Shown one piece after another: positions 10,858-20,374 of a DNA stretch of 55,000 nt; positions within the stretch are counted from its first letter, which is position 1, and every line of letters begins with the position of its first letter. The position numbers and the translations under genes are program-made. The DNA comes from Neocallimastix lanati (nom. inval.) (lineage: Eukaryota > Neocallimastigomycota > Neocallimastigomycetes > Neocallimastigales > Neocallimastigaceae), in contig JACVTC010000032.1 in the NCBI GenBank assembly GCA_016946835.1, positions 1 through 55,000 of the forward strand. Direction: 5' to 3'. Below the pieces are notes generated by a model, which was given only the letters and a program-made list of their open reading frames with translations, was not told where the DNA came from and did not search any database.

Positions 10858-10874
10858 TGGTGGAGATATCGGGG
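10858..10874 (+). other. Primer-binding site of gypsy B
   Basis: TGGTGGAGATATCGGGG lies seven bases inside the left LTR. It would pair with a tRNA ending GATATCTCCACCA. Its first nine bases equal those of the element A site but the rest differs, which suggests two different tRNAs with similar acceptor ends. Confidence 0.7.
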
Positions 10875-10919
10875 AATATTAGAAAAATAAAATTTAATAT
10901 TATTTATTAATTAAATTAT

Positions 10920-11100
10920 TTAACAAAGCCTTGGATATAGATTTCCGGGCTAAGTTTAACCTACATAGTAATTGGGCTAGTAGGCTCTGGACTGCTGTAT
11001 TTTATATTGAATACAGTAGCCGTGGTACCCGCGTGGCATGACGCCGTGAAGAGGCAAGCTGCACGTCAGACAGGGTATACTATCAGATTATCCATAAGTT
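10920..11100 (+). other. GC-richer structured leader segment of gypsy B
   Basis: This 180-nt patch is far less AT-rich than its surroundings and non-coding. CTGCTGTATT and AATACAGTAG (about 10992-11019) can pair. It follows the primer-binding site, so a packaging or dimerisation role is plausible but inferred. Confidence 0.45.
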
Positions 11101-11277
11101 TTGTTAAATAATAATAATTAATAATTTAATATTAATATTAATAATAATAAAAGTTATAATAAAAAAAAAAAAAAAAAAACTTTGGAAAACTTTAGTTTTT
11201 GTAGTAACTTTATTTAATTATCGATTATAGAATAAAAAATAATAATAAAAAAAAAAAAAATAATAAAAAGTTAACAA

Positions 11278-11560
11278 ATTTACGAAGTTAATATTCGAGT
11301 AAGACAGTGTTAGCTTGCAGGATATTAATTTCATAAACTCTTATTTACAATTTTGCAAGGTTTTGTAGATTGTAAACGCGAGTATCTCAAGGAACAAATC
11401 CTTGACAATTAGGCAAATACGCCCTAGAACTATAAAACCTTCACGCTGAAGGCAACTACACACTTCAACAGGTGATAGTTTGTTCACTCGCGCAGAAAAT
11501 AAGAGGTGGGTCAGGTTCGATCCCTGATAAAACCCTGGTCATTCTTGCGAAGTGACGTTA
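11278..11560 (+). ncRNA. Highly structured leader RNA with tRNA T-arm-like hairpin (gypsy B)
   Basis: Several exact pairings can be read: GTTAATAT with ATATTAAT (11287 and 11322), TTTACAAT with ATTGTAAA (about 11344 and 11368), TCAAGGA with TCCTTGA (11387-11405), CCTTC with GAAGG, and a long-range CGCGAGT with ACTCGCG (about 11378 and 11486). It ends with TCAGG-TTCGATC-CCTGA (11511-11527), a perfect tRNA T-arm with a 5-bp stem and 7-nt loop. GGTTTTG upstream can pair with TAAAACC just after that arm. There is no open frame. It may be a folded leader domain or an inserted pol-III-type RNA. I cannot match it to a named RNA family. Confidence 0.4.
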
Positions 11561-11749
11561 AAATATATAGTTTTTTTTTTTTATTTTTATTTTAGGCTTT
11601 TATAAATTTGTTCGCCTATTATTATTATTATTATTATTATTATTTTTGCAATAAAATAAAAATATATATATATTTTTTTTCCTTTTATTAAAATAATAAA
11701 TATTTCATTAATAAATTTTTTTTTATAAATAATAAATTAAATTTTTCTT

Positions 11750-11763
11750 TAGTGTAGAACAAA

Positions 11764-11813
<50 letters not shown>

Positions 11814-11857
11814 TTTTTTTTTAACCAATAGTATTATCATAGATATAGATTTATATA

Positions 11858-11926
<69 letters not shown>

Positions 11927-12300
11927 TAATTAATGATAAATATTAAAATAATAAGCAAAAAAAATTTTTTTTTTGTAGTACAAATTTTTAATTTTTTTTT
12001 TTAAATAAGAATAAATTTTATAAATAAATTTTTTTTTTATATTAATAATTCTAAATAATAAATTGTAATTTTTTTTTATGTTTATCAGTTTATTTTATTT
12101 TTTTTTTAATATATACATGTACAATATATATATATAGAATATATAAAATTAGATTATTATTATTATTTTTCAAATAAGTGTATTATTTTTATGATTTTAT
12201 ATAATTAAATTTTTTTTTTCGAAATTTTTATAATTGAAATTTTTTTTTGTGTGTGTTAAATTTTCTATTATTCGTTATATAATTAATTAAATTTTAATTA
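11750..12300 (+). other. AT-rich leader of gypsy B with long A/T runs
   Basis: The stretch is non-coding and dominated by poly(A) tracts (about 11770-11810 and 11860-11922), T runs and TA repeats. Confidence 0.6.
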
Positions 12301-12309
12301 AAAAGAAAA

Positions 12310-12620
12310 ATATAAATAAGCTGTCTTACAACTCTCTACGCGGGATAGTTGAACACCCACACATAATACTTTATTGTTTTGATCTTGTTGATACTGGGAA
12401 GGATACGTTATTATCTTCTTTATTACTAACAATAAGTTAGCCAAATTAAAAAGAATTTAATATTGCTACCTTCTTTTTATTAAGTTTCTTAATAATTAAC
12501 AATCGACATTATCAACTTATCAATAAAGAGCTAAGGGGACTTATTGTAAGAAGGGTTAACAAGCTATATATTTGATGGTTCAACACTATATAGTTTGGCT
12601 TGTATTTTAACTTTTTATTT
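12310..12620 (+). other. Moderately complex non-coding leader segment (gypsy B)
   Basis: The sequence is less repetitive than its flanks and has no open frame. It includes GCTGTCTTACAACTCTCTACG and later AAGCTATATATTTGATGG. I see no defined element in it. Confidence 0.35.
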
Positions 12621-12902
12621 AATATTTCATTAAATGTTATAACAAAGAATTAATAGAATAATAAATATATACAAAAAAGAAATAAAAATAAAAATAAATA
12701 TACATTATTATTATTATTTAAGTATTTATACAATTTGCTTTATGTTATATTAATTATTTTAATAAAGGAAATAAATATATTAAATAAAATTAAATAAAGA
12801 AGTTATTACTACAAATAAATTTAAAAAAAAATTAAGATATACATATTTTGTGTATTAATGCTTAAGAGAATATAATAAACATTAAAATTCATAATAAAAA
12901 GC

Positions 12903-13070
12903 TTCAGATTTTCAAATTGCGTTTTTGAGTCTGAATTTATTTTTTTTAGTTTCAGATTTTCGAAGGGTGTTTTCGAGTCTGAATTAATTTATCAGATTTT
13001 CAGAGAGAGATTCTGAGTCTGAATTATTATTGGAATAAAGAATTGGATTGTCAGAGGGTTTTCTGAGTCC
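12903..13070 (+). repeat. Four tandem hairpins upstream of gag (gypsy B)
   Basis: Four units at 12903-12935, 12951-12983, 12992-13023 and 13045-13070 each place a TTCAGATTTTC-like arm against a GAGTCTGAA-like arm. The fourth is GGATTGTCAG with CTGAGTCC. Loop sequences differ while the arms stay complementary. Position just before gag suggests an RNA packaging or translation element. Confidence 0.55.
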
Positions 13071-13190
13071 ATAATTATATTAGTATAAAACAAAGATAAA
13101 TTTATTTTTTTTTGTTATTAAATATATTTTTAAAGTAAACATATTTTTAAATTGGATATCATAGCATTAATACCATTTTTAAATTTTCAA

Positions 13191-14087
13191 ATGGCTGAAA
13201 ATAAAATCAATTTTAAAGAATTAAAAAAGGAATTAAAAGATATCGAGAAAATTTCAAAGGAAAATCTCGATATCAAATCTTGGGAATCAGAAATCCGATT
13301 ATGGATAAAACTTGAGGAAGTTACTGATCCCAAAAAGATTTTTACCGCCTGCTTACTCACGTCTACTGGAGAGCCTCGCGAAGTTATCCAGGATTTAATT
13401 GAAAGTTACAGTACCGATTCTGAATCAGAAAGTGAGGACGAAGAAGAAGAAGAAGAATCTGATTCAGAAGAAAAGAAAAAAGATGAATATCCTTCCTTAA
13501 AGGAAATTGTAGAAGCAATAGAAACTTTTTATGGTCTTAAAGAAGACCAGAATATGTTACTTCGTGAGCTCCGTGCTTTAAGAATTAAAAGAAATGAGCG
13601 AGTAAAAGACTTTAATACTCGTTTCCGATCCATATATTTGAAATTAGATAAGAAAAGAAAGAAGCGAGTCAGTGTTCTCGATTATATTGATGCTCTTAGG
13701 AACAATGAAGAAGCTTGGAAAAAGGTCTCCCTTAAGGATGACATTTCTTTAAATCGGGCGTTTGACATTGCCGAAAAAGTTGATAGAGTAATGAATTTGA
13801 GACCCTCAAAAGAGTACTCAACTGAAATTGTCAACCCAAGAATAAATATCAGGAATAATTATCAAAACAACAGAAAGGTAGTAAGAGAGAATTATGAAGT
13901 TAGAAGCCCAAAAAGAAATAAAGATTACGAATTGGAGGACTTAACAAAAAAAATGAAAAATCTTACCATTAAAGCCTGTTTTTATTGTAGCGATCCAGGA
14001 CATTTGCAGTATAATTGTCCTAAGTTAAATGCAATTATTCAAGAAAATAAGAAACGGTTATATAGTGGAAAATCTTTAAACCATTAA
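13191..14087 (+). CDS. gag: Gag protein of gypsy B
   Basis: I take the first ATG at 13191 (MAENKINFKEL) as the start, giving 298 residues. The open frame extends upstream to 13152 only with non-ATG codons. The protein is charged and helical, with an acidic Ser/Glu run near residues 75-105. It has a capsid-like segment with the same KRNE(R/T)(V/I)K-F core as gag A, and a CX2CX4HX4C zinc knuckle near the C-terminus (CFYCSDPGHLQYNC). It would form the particle and bind element RNA. It lacks the long poly-Asn tail of gag A. The frame ends CAT TAA just after TTTAAAC, where -1 frameshifting into pol is predicted. Confidence 0.88.
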   Translation: MAENKINFKELKKELKDIEKISKENLDIKSWESEIRLWIKLEEVTDPKKIFTACLLTSTGEPREVIQDLIESYSTDSESESEDEEEEEESDSEEKKKDEYPSLKEIVEAIETFYGLKEDQNMLLRELRALRIKRNERVKDFNTRFRSIYLKLDKKRKKRVSVLDYIDALRNNEEAWKKVSLKDDISLNRAFDIAEKVDRVMNLRPSKEYSTEIVNPRINIRNNYQNNRKVVRENYEVRSPKRNKDYELEDLTKKMKNLTIKACFYCSDPGHLQYNCPKLNAIIQENKKRLYSGKSLNH

Positions 14088-14108
14088 AAGGGAGAGGAAG
14101 CACTCCCT
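14075..14108 (+). promoter_or_regulatory. Predicted -1 ribosomal frameshift site (gypsy B)
   Basis: TTTAAAC (14075-14081) is phased T TTA AAC with gag. After 7 nt, AGGGAG (14089-14094) pairs with CTCCCT (14103-14108) around an 8-nt loop. The pol frame is -1 to gag and open from here. Heptamer, spacing, stem sequence and loop length match element A although the surrounding proteins are diverged. Confidence 0.8.
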
Positions 14109-16879
14109 ATAAAAATAAAATAGCTTCATTACAATACAAATCCATTCCTAGTAGTACAAATGATTATAATAAGGAAGAAAAAGAAGATGCTTCCTATACT
14201 AATGAAACTCACAAAGAATCCGATAATGAGAATGATGTAGAATTTATAGTTAGTGCGACAAAAAGGAAGTTGACGACTAACGATGAAACTAGTGAAAATA
14301 ATGAAAAGAGACAACGTAAAAGTCTCAAAGATAATCCTACCCCTATAACAACTCCTGCAATAAGAAAGGTAAAAGAGAAGGAAATAGAAAATAGAATAAT
14401 TGTTAAAAATAAAAATCAACTACATCCTTCGATAATGGCGCAGCCTAATATAAATATTGAGAAAGCCAAAGAAAAACAAATTCGGAATAAAGAAAGAGCT
14501 AACTTTGGAAATAACAAGGGAAAAAGGAAGGAAAGGGAGGATAATATTACTATAAGAGAAAAGCAAAGTCTGGATTCTTCAAAACAAAGAAATAGCATCA
14601 GTACTACTAGTGATAAAATGCATCAACGATTAAATAAATTAATCGATAATGAAAACGATAAAATTATTAAAACAAAACAAATCAATGAAATGGAAGTTAT
14701 TGAAGTTCCTGAAAAGCTTAATGACGAAGGTCATGAGAATATTACATTACAGAAGCTCATAGATTTTCAAGAGCCTAAAGAAAAAGCAACAATTAGTAGA
14801 ACGCTTAGGAACATCAAGATGTGTAAGGATCAGGAAGAATATGATGTTTTACAAGATTTGAATGAAACCAAGTGTAATATTAGTTTCGGTCAGCTCCTCA
14901 ATGTTTCTCCAAAAGTCAGAAGTCAAGTAAGTCAAGGATTAAAATTAGAAAAACCTGAAAAGAAAATAATAGGTGCATTAAACAATACTATTGCTGCTGC
15001 TACTTTGGTAAATAATATTGATCACTCTTATATTAGCAAAAGTAAGGAAACCTCAGAAGAAGATATTGCCATGGTTGATGTAACAGTAGATGAAATTCCT
15101 GGTAAAGCACTTATTGATTCTTGTAGTAACCTCAATGTTATCACAAAAAAATTTTATGAGAAATTACCTGGAAATTATGAAGAAGTAGGTATTAGTCGTG
15201 GAAGGATACGTTTAGCGACTAAGAATGATGAGTATTCGGAAGGAATCATTGTACGAATACCTGTTAAGATTAATGATTATAAAATGATAGTAGATTTTCG
15301 AATAATTGATGATGATGACCCATTTTATGATTTGTTGATTAATTTTCAAACTCAAGTAGAACACAATCTTTTTATCCATCCTATAAGATATAGTTTATGT
15401 CAATTTAATTCTCAAGGACTAATCGACGTTATAGCTCCTATTAATAATAATTTCCAAGAAGAAGAAAAATTAGTATGTATAGTAAGGAAAATACTTGAAG
15501 ATGAAGACACAACTAATGAATTAAAGAAACTTGAAGGTCTATCTCCGCAAGAGTATATCCATGATGAAAAATTTTTAGCAAGCCTTTGTAAAGATTATAA
15601 AGATGTAATAGTAAAATTACTTGAAGAAAACTTGGACATTATAGCGACATCTTCTGAAGAATTAACACCGTCAGACTTGGCCCCTCATAAAATTAACTTG
15701 AAAGCGAACGCAAAACCTGTTAAACAAAGATGTTACAGAGTAACCAAATTTAAATCTGATATTATTAAAGAAGAACTAATTAAACTTATTAAGAAAAAGC
15801 TAGTTGTACCATCATATTCAGAATGGTCTTCACCTGTTGTTGTGGTCCCAAAGGCTAATGGAAAATGGAGATTGTGTGTGGACTACCGCAAGGTGAATGA
15901 TCTAACCGAAAAAGACTCTTATGCCCTTCCTTATATTGACGAGATATTTGACAGTCTAGATGGTGCCAAAATCTTTACTACTATGGATCTATACTCAGGT
16001 TACCATCAAATCCTAATGGACGAAGAAAGTGTTGAAATAACCAGTTTTACAACCAAATTTGGCAACTACCAATTCAAAGTTATGCCTTTTGGATTAACTG
16101 GAGCTCCGGCTACCTTCCAACGGGAAATGAATAGAATTTTATTTCCTTTAATTGGAAAATGTGTTTTCAACTTTATTGATGATATACTTATATATTCAAA
16201 AACTGTCGAAGAACATATCCAACACATAAAACAAGTATTAGCAATCTTCAAGGAACATAAATTAAAAATTAATATTGAAAAATGTCACTTTATGCAAACG
16301 GAAGTTGAAGTTCTTGGTCACAAGATTTCTACTAAGGGTCTTAGTCCTCAAAATAGTAAAATTGAAGCAATTAAAGCCTGGAAAGAACCCACGAATATAC
16401 ATGAGTTAAGATCATTCTTAGGTGCTGTAGGATATTATAGGAACTTTATAAATGAATATGCTCAAACCTCAGCTCCTCTTTGTAAGCTATTAAGAAAAGG
16501 CGTAAAATATAAATGGAATAATGAACAAAAACAAAGTTTTACCAAATTAAAAGAAAAATTAATTAATGCTCCTATTTTAAAATATCCTGATTTTTCCAAA
16601 GAATTCATTATTCGAACAGATGCATCATATGAAGGTATTGGTGGAGTTTTATTGCAGAAAGACGAATCGGAAATAGAACACCCGATTCATTTCATTAGCC
16701 GTAGCTTAACCAAAGCAGAAAAGAATTATGGAATAACCGATTTGGAAGGAACGGCTTTATATTATTGTATTACTAAATTAAAACCTTATATTATGGGAAG
16801 CCCCTTTAGAACCATAGTTTTTACAGATCACAAACCTCTACTAGGTTTATTTAATAATAAGGAACCGAATAATGCATGA
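14078..16879 (+). CDS. pol: Pol of gypsy B, N-terminal part (PR-RT-RNase H)
   Basis: The frame is open from the frameshift site and ends at TGA 16877-16879. Residue numbers here count from codon 14270, because no ATG occurs near the frame start. After a charged linker, the protease has D283-S-C-S, again with Cys in place of the usual Gly. The reverse transcriptase carries WSSPVVVVPKANGKWR and MPFGLTGAPATFQ and the catalytic motif FIDD (635-638), where YIDD or YVDD is usual. The RNase H domain has TDAS with D784 and the TDHKPL motif. The TGA falls within RNase H, and the frame continues unchanged afterwards with the integrase, so the stop looks like a point mutation. Confidence 0.85.
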   Translation, partial: KPLKGRGSTPYKNKIASLQYKSIPSSTNDYNKEEKEDASYTNETHKESDNENDVEFIVSATKRKLTTNDETSENNEKRQRKSLKDNPTPITTPAIRKVKEKEIENRIIVKNKNQLHPSIMAQPNINIEKAKEKQIRNKERANFGNNKGKRKEREDNITIREKQSLDSSKQRNSISTTSDKMHQRLNKLIDNENDKIIKTKQINEMEVIEVPEKLNDEGHENITLQKLIDFQEPKEKATISRTLRNIKMCKDQEEYDVLQDLNETKCNISFGQLLNVSPKVRSQVSQGLKLEKPEKKIIGALNNTIAAATLVNNIDHSYISKSKETSEEDIAMVDVTVDEIPGKALIDSCSNLNVITKKFYEKLPGNYEEVGISRGRIRLATKNDEYSEGIIVRIPVKINDYKMIVDFRIIDDDDPFYDLLINFQTQVEHNLFIHPIRYSLCQFNSQGLIDVIAPINNNFQEEEKLVCIVRKILEDEDTTNELKKLEGLSPQEYIHDEKFLASLCKDYKDVIVKLLEENLDIIATSSEELTPSDLAPHKINLKANAKPVKQRCYRVTKFKSDIIKEELIKLIKKKLVVPSYSEWSSPVVVVPKANGKWRLCVDYRKVNDLTEKDSYALPYIDEIFDSLDGAKIFTTMDLYSGYHQILMDEESVEITSFTTKFGNYQFKVMPFGLTGAPATFQREMNRILFPLIGKCVFNFIDDILIYSKTVEEHIQHIKQVLAIFKEHKLKINIEKCHFMQTEVEVLGHKISTKGLSPQNSKIEAIKAWKEPTNIHELRSFLGAVGYYRNFINEYAQTSAPLCKLLRKGVKYKWNNEQKQSFTKLKEKLINAPILKYPDFSKEFIIRTDASYEGIGGVLLQKDESEIEHPIHFISRSLTKAEKNYGITDLEGTALYYCITKLKPYIMGSPFRTIVFTDHKPLLGLFNNKEPNNA

Positions 16880-18193
16880 CAAACAAGATGGTGTTTGACT
16901 GCAAGTATGCTAAAAGTGGATATTCGCTATGAGCAAGGTAAAAAGAATGTAGTAGCCGACGCTTTATCTAGAATGAAGAACGATAAAGAACAAAAGGTAT
17001 TAGCTATAAAAACGAATAAAGATGATGAAAATGATTCACTTTCTAAAGTAATTAAAGAATTTATTGAAGAAAAATTTACAAAGATTGATGGTATAGATTA
17101 TTTTATAGATGGAAATAATTATAGAAAACTTGTTACCGAAACAAATGAAAAACTAAAATTAATTATCGAAGCACATCATGTTGGCCATGAAGGTTATTAT
17201 AAAACATATCAAAGACTTAGAAAAAGTTACTACTGGAATGATATGGTCAACGATATAAAACGGATAATTTCAAAATGCGAAAAATGTCAGTTAAATCGCC
17301 CTCAGCCATATCCAGAACCAACCGAAAACATTCCAACAGAAGTTGAAGGACCTTTTACTCATCTTGGACTTGATATTATTGGTCCCTTAATAAAGACTGG
17401 TAATAAAAACCAATATATCATTGTTGCGGTGGATTATTTCACAAAGTGGGTGGAGGCTGAACCTACTGAAAATATTACATCTAAGGACATTATTAAGTTT
17501 TTAATAAATGTTTTCGCTAGACATGGAGTTCCTCAAGTCATTACAACGGATAATGGCGTTCAATTCGCATCGGATATGACTAAAATATTCCTGGACTTAT
17601 ATGATGTTTACGTAAAATTTACCACTACCTATCACCCAGAAAGTAATGGATTGGTTGAAAATAGGAATAAAGAAATTGGTAAATTATTGAGATTACTTGG
17701 TGAAGAAAATAAAGACTGGGATGAGGTATTACCTTCAGCCTTGTGGGCCCTTAGAACTACAAAGAATTCTGTAACCAAACATTCTAGCTTCGAATTAGTT
17801 TATGGTCGTGAGGATCAACAGCCTTTCGACATTGCTGCTAGACCTACACAAGGAGTGAATAAATCTTCAGATGAAATTCTTTTAGAAAAATTTATCTCAC
17901 ATTATAGGTGGACCATGGAAGCAGCTGAAAATGTAAAGAACGCAAGTAAATATTGGGCCAATCGAAGGGAAGAAAAAAATAGCATGAAAAATTCCAAAAA
18001 CATAAGAATCGGTGATTTAGTTCTTGTTCGAAATTTTAGTCGTTCTAAATTAGAACCTTATTTTGTCGGTCCTTTAAAAGTAATAAAAAAACAATTTAAT
18101 ACCGTAACACTTGCGGACCCAAATACTATGATTCAAATGAATCGTAATGTCCATTTGAAAAATATAGTAAAGTATAACTCAGCTATAGATTAG
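16880..18193 (+). CDS. pol: Pol of gypsy B, C-terminal part (RNase H end and integrase)
   Basis: This is the same frame as the upstream pol part, after one TGA. It begins with the end of RNase H (KKNVVADALSRM) and encodes the integrase. The HHCC zinc finger (HVGHEGYYKTY... CEKCQ) is followed by the DDE triad at codons 17372, 17549 and 17657, the last two separated by 35 residues. The C-terminal segment has RIGDLVLVRNF and VGPLKV. The first ATG is at 16922, well inside RNase H, so independent translation would give only a partial RNase H plus integrase. It abuts the purine tract and right LTR. Confidence 0.85.
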   Translation, partial: QTRWCLTASMLKVDIRYEQGKKNVVADALSRMKNDKEQKVLAIKTNKDDENDSLSKVIKEFIEEKFTKIDGIDYFIDGNNYRKLVTETNEKLKLIIEAHHVGHEGYYKTYQRLRKSYYWNDMVNDIKRIISKCEKCQLNRPQPYPEPTENIPTEVEGPFTHLGLDIIGPLIKTGNKNQYIIVAVDYFTKWVEAEPTENITSKDIIKFLINVFARHGVPQVITTDNGVQFASDMTKIFLDLYDVYVKFTTTYHPESNGLVENRNKEIGKLLRLLGEENKDWDEVLPSALWALRTTKNSVTKHSSFELVYGREDQQPFDIAARPTQGVNKSSDEILLEKFISHYRWTMEAAENVKNASKYWANRREEKNSMKNSKNIRIGDLVLVRNFSRSKLEPYFVGPLKVIKKQFNTVTLADPNTMIQMNRNVHLKNIVKYNSAID

Positions 18194-18203
18194 CTTGAGT
18201 CTT

Positions 18204-18216
18204 AGTGGGGGCATCT
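18204..18216 (+). other. Polypurine tract of gypsy B
   Basis: AGTGGGGGCATCT directly precedes the right LTR and is identical to the tract of element A, although the two LTR families differ. Confidence 0.8.
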
Positions 18217-19055
18217 TGGTAAAGAACGAACATATAATGGATTATTAATTAGAATTTCAACTTACTTTAGAATCCATTATATTATTCTTTACTTAATATT
18301 ACTTTACTATATTTTCTATACTAAAATATTTTCTAAATATATTTATTTTTTTTATATTTTTATTAAAAGTTTCTAAAATATTATCAATAATTTTATATTT
18401 TTATTATTAATATCAATATCTATAATTTAACCTTAAATTTTATTATTTTATTAAAGTGTTTATTATCAATATTAATATTTTATTTTTATTTTCAAATATA
18501 TTATTATATTATTATTATATTGTATCAATATTAAACTTGTATTCTTTTTAGTATTTTATTTTATTTTTAAATTGATTATTTTATATTTTTATTCCCCACA
18601 AATAAAATCAAATCTTAATTGATTAATAATAAATATTAAATATATTATAGTTTTTAAATTTATTTTATATAAAATATAAGAATATTATATTAACATTCTT
18701 GATTAAAATAACTTTATTTTTCTGTAAAATCTTTTTAAATTTTGTTTGTTACTTTTCGTATATATTAAATAATTTAGTTTTAGTATATGAAAAATAATAT
18801 AAAATTATGTAAACAAAATTTATTAAAATAAAAATACTTATGAATTAGTTAATTTAAATTAATATAAAATTTTAAGTAATTAGTAATAGTAAATATTTTT
18901 TTTTAAATATGATAATAAAATGTAGAAAGGCTTTACATATTTATTTTTTTTCAAAAAGTATAAATAAGTGAAGTTTTTCAATAATTAAAATGTAGACAGA
19001 AAAATATTAAAAATAAATAATTAAATAAAATTCTAATAAAACCCGAACCATAACA
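18217..19055 (+). repeat. Right LTR of gypsy B
   Basis: This 839-bp copy matches 10012-10850 base for base as far as I can read. ACTG follows it as the right target-site duplication. Confidence 0.92.
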
Positions 19056-19060
19056 ACTGA

Positions 19061-20374
19061 AGATTTCGTTACACAAATGAAAACTTTCACAAATGGCATT
19101 CAGACTTAAAATTATTCCTTGATTCTGAAGAATTGGGTGATTATATATCAAAGAATATCAAAGATATAAACACAACTAAAAAACATTTAAAATATGACAG
19201 TACAGTCAGAATTATAATATTAAACAGCCTCGACGAATACACAAAAAGCTTATTAAATAATTGTACAAGTGCCTACTTAATGATAAAGAAATTAAAGGAA
19301 AGATTTTCAGAAACAGGCCCTTCAAGATTATTTGAAATTGAAATGAAGATAAAAAAGCTAAAAATCGAAAACGATGACTTCAAACTGTATTTAGATAATC
19401 TTAACTCATTATTTACAGAATACAATAACGAGGCAAAATCTCAAAATAAGCCAGAACTAAGTGAAGAAACAAAAGTCTTGTATTCTTTAGAGGAACTAAA
19501 TAAAGTCGGCATCGCATATTCATTCACATTTCTATATGTTGAAAAGACATTTAAGGATTTAAAAGAAGACATAACAAAACTAAGTACCATAATTAAGAAA
19601 AGTAAAAGTATTAAACGAGTAGAAATCAAGGAAACATATCAACACGAAGATCAAATTAATAGAGTCCGAAATGGGAAACTCCTATATAATTTTAATAAAG
19701 AAGCAAATTCCAACGAATACTGTCAATATTGCCATAAAAATGGGCACACTACTGATAACTGTTTCTTCAATCCATCGAATTCACCAAATAATAACTATAG
19801 AGGAGAAAAGAAAAATATTAATAATAAGTCAAGAAACAAAATTAAAATTAAAAGAACATCTTTAAACAGGAAAGGTAGTAAAAGAAACTTCAAATCTTAT
19901 AACGTTAATTATGAAGAACAAAACAATTCGAATTCAGATTCAGATCCTTCATTCGACTTCTGCTTCAATATAAAAACTAATTGTGTAAAAGATAATTTTA
20001 ATAACAGTTCAATAACTTCCAGGAACATAAGGGTAAATAAAGTAACTACCGAAATCTTAAAAGAAGAAAATAATATTATGGAAGATAACAATATAGAATC
20101 ATGGATCATTGATAGTGGAACAGGGATTAATTTATCTAAGAATATAAAAATACTATCAAACATTGAAGAAGTTGCTAATAGAGGAATTACATACCCAAAC
20201 GGACAATCCGATAGAATATATAGAATATACAAAAAGGGTATGTACAAAGGGATGTATAAAAATAATAATTTTTCTATTGGAGAAGTATTTTATGCTCCAA
20301 ACATACAAAATAATTTAATTTCCACTCATTACCTATGTAAAAAAAGGCTTCAAATTAGTAATGGATATGCATAA
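19061..20374 (+). CDS. gag: Gag-protease part of copia element
   Basis: The frame opens after a TGA at 19058. It reads directly into a gag segment with NFHKWHSDLKLFL, the conserved N-terminal gag motif, so the real start lies upstream of the insertions. Numbering from codon 19133, a zinc knuckle CQYCHKNGHTTDNC sits at 197-210 and the protease active site WIIDSGTG has D327-S-G. Unlike the gypsy elements it keeps the normal glycine. The frame is lost after an A7 run (20339-20345): reading continues correctly in the +1 frame with KGFKLV, so the stop at 20374 is out of register. One extra A, by mutation or assembly error, explains it. Confidence 0.82.
   Translation, partial: RFRYTNENFHKWHSDLKLFLDSEELGDYISKNIKDINTTKKHLKYDSTVRIIILNSLDEYTKSLLNNCTSAYLMIKKLKERFSETGPSRLFEIEMKIKKLKIENDDFKLYLDNLNSLFTEYNNEAKSQNKPELSEETKVLYSLEELNKVGIAYSFTFLYVEKTFKDLKEDITKLSTIIKKSKSIKRVEIKETYQHEDQINRVRNGKLLYNFNKEANSNEYCQYCHKNGHTTDNCFFNPSNSPNNNYRGEKKNINNKSRNKIKIKRTSLNRKGSKRNFKSYNVNYEEQNNSNSDSDPSFDFCFNIKTNCVKDNFNNSSITSRNIRVNKVTTEILKEENNIMEDNNIESWIIDSGTGINLSKNIKILSNIEEVANRGITYPNGQSDRIYRIYKKGMYKGMYKNNNFSIGEVFYAPNIQNNLISTHYLCKKRLQISNGYA

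Larger units (their letters stand above)
10012..19055 (+). mobile_element. Ty3/gypsy LTR retrotransposon B
   Basis: The 839-bp LTRs start TGGTAAAG and end ATAACA. ACTG is duplicated at 10008-10011 and 19056-19059. A primer-binding site, a 2.3-kb structured leader, gag, a frameshift site, pol and a purine tract follow in normal order. The layout parallels element A, but the proteins are clearly diverged and the LTRs unrelated by eye, so it is a second family. The two LTRs look identical as I read them, implying recent insertion. One in-frame TGA at 16877 splits pol, so this copy is probably dependent on other copies. Confidence 0.92.

Noticed and set aside
16877-16879. Reassignment of TGA to an amino acid in this organism
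   Set aside because: The SH3-SAM-PH host gene ends at TGA with non-coding sequence after it, and element A pol has a sense AGG at the corresponding place. A point mutation is simpler.
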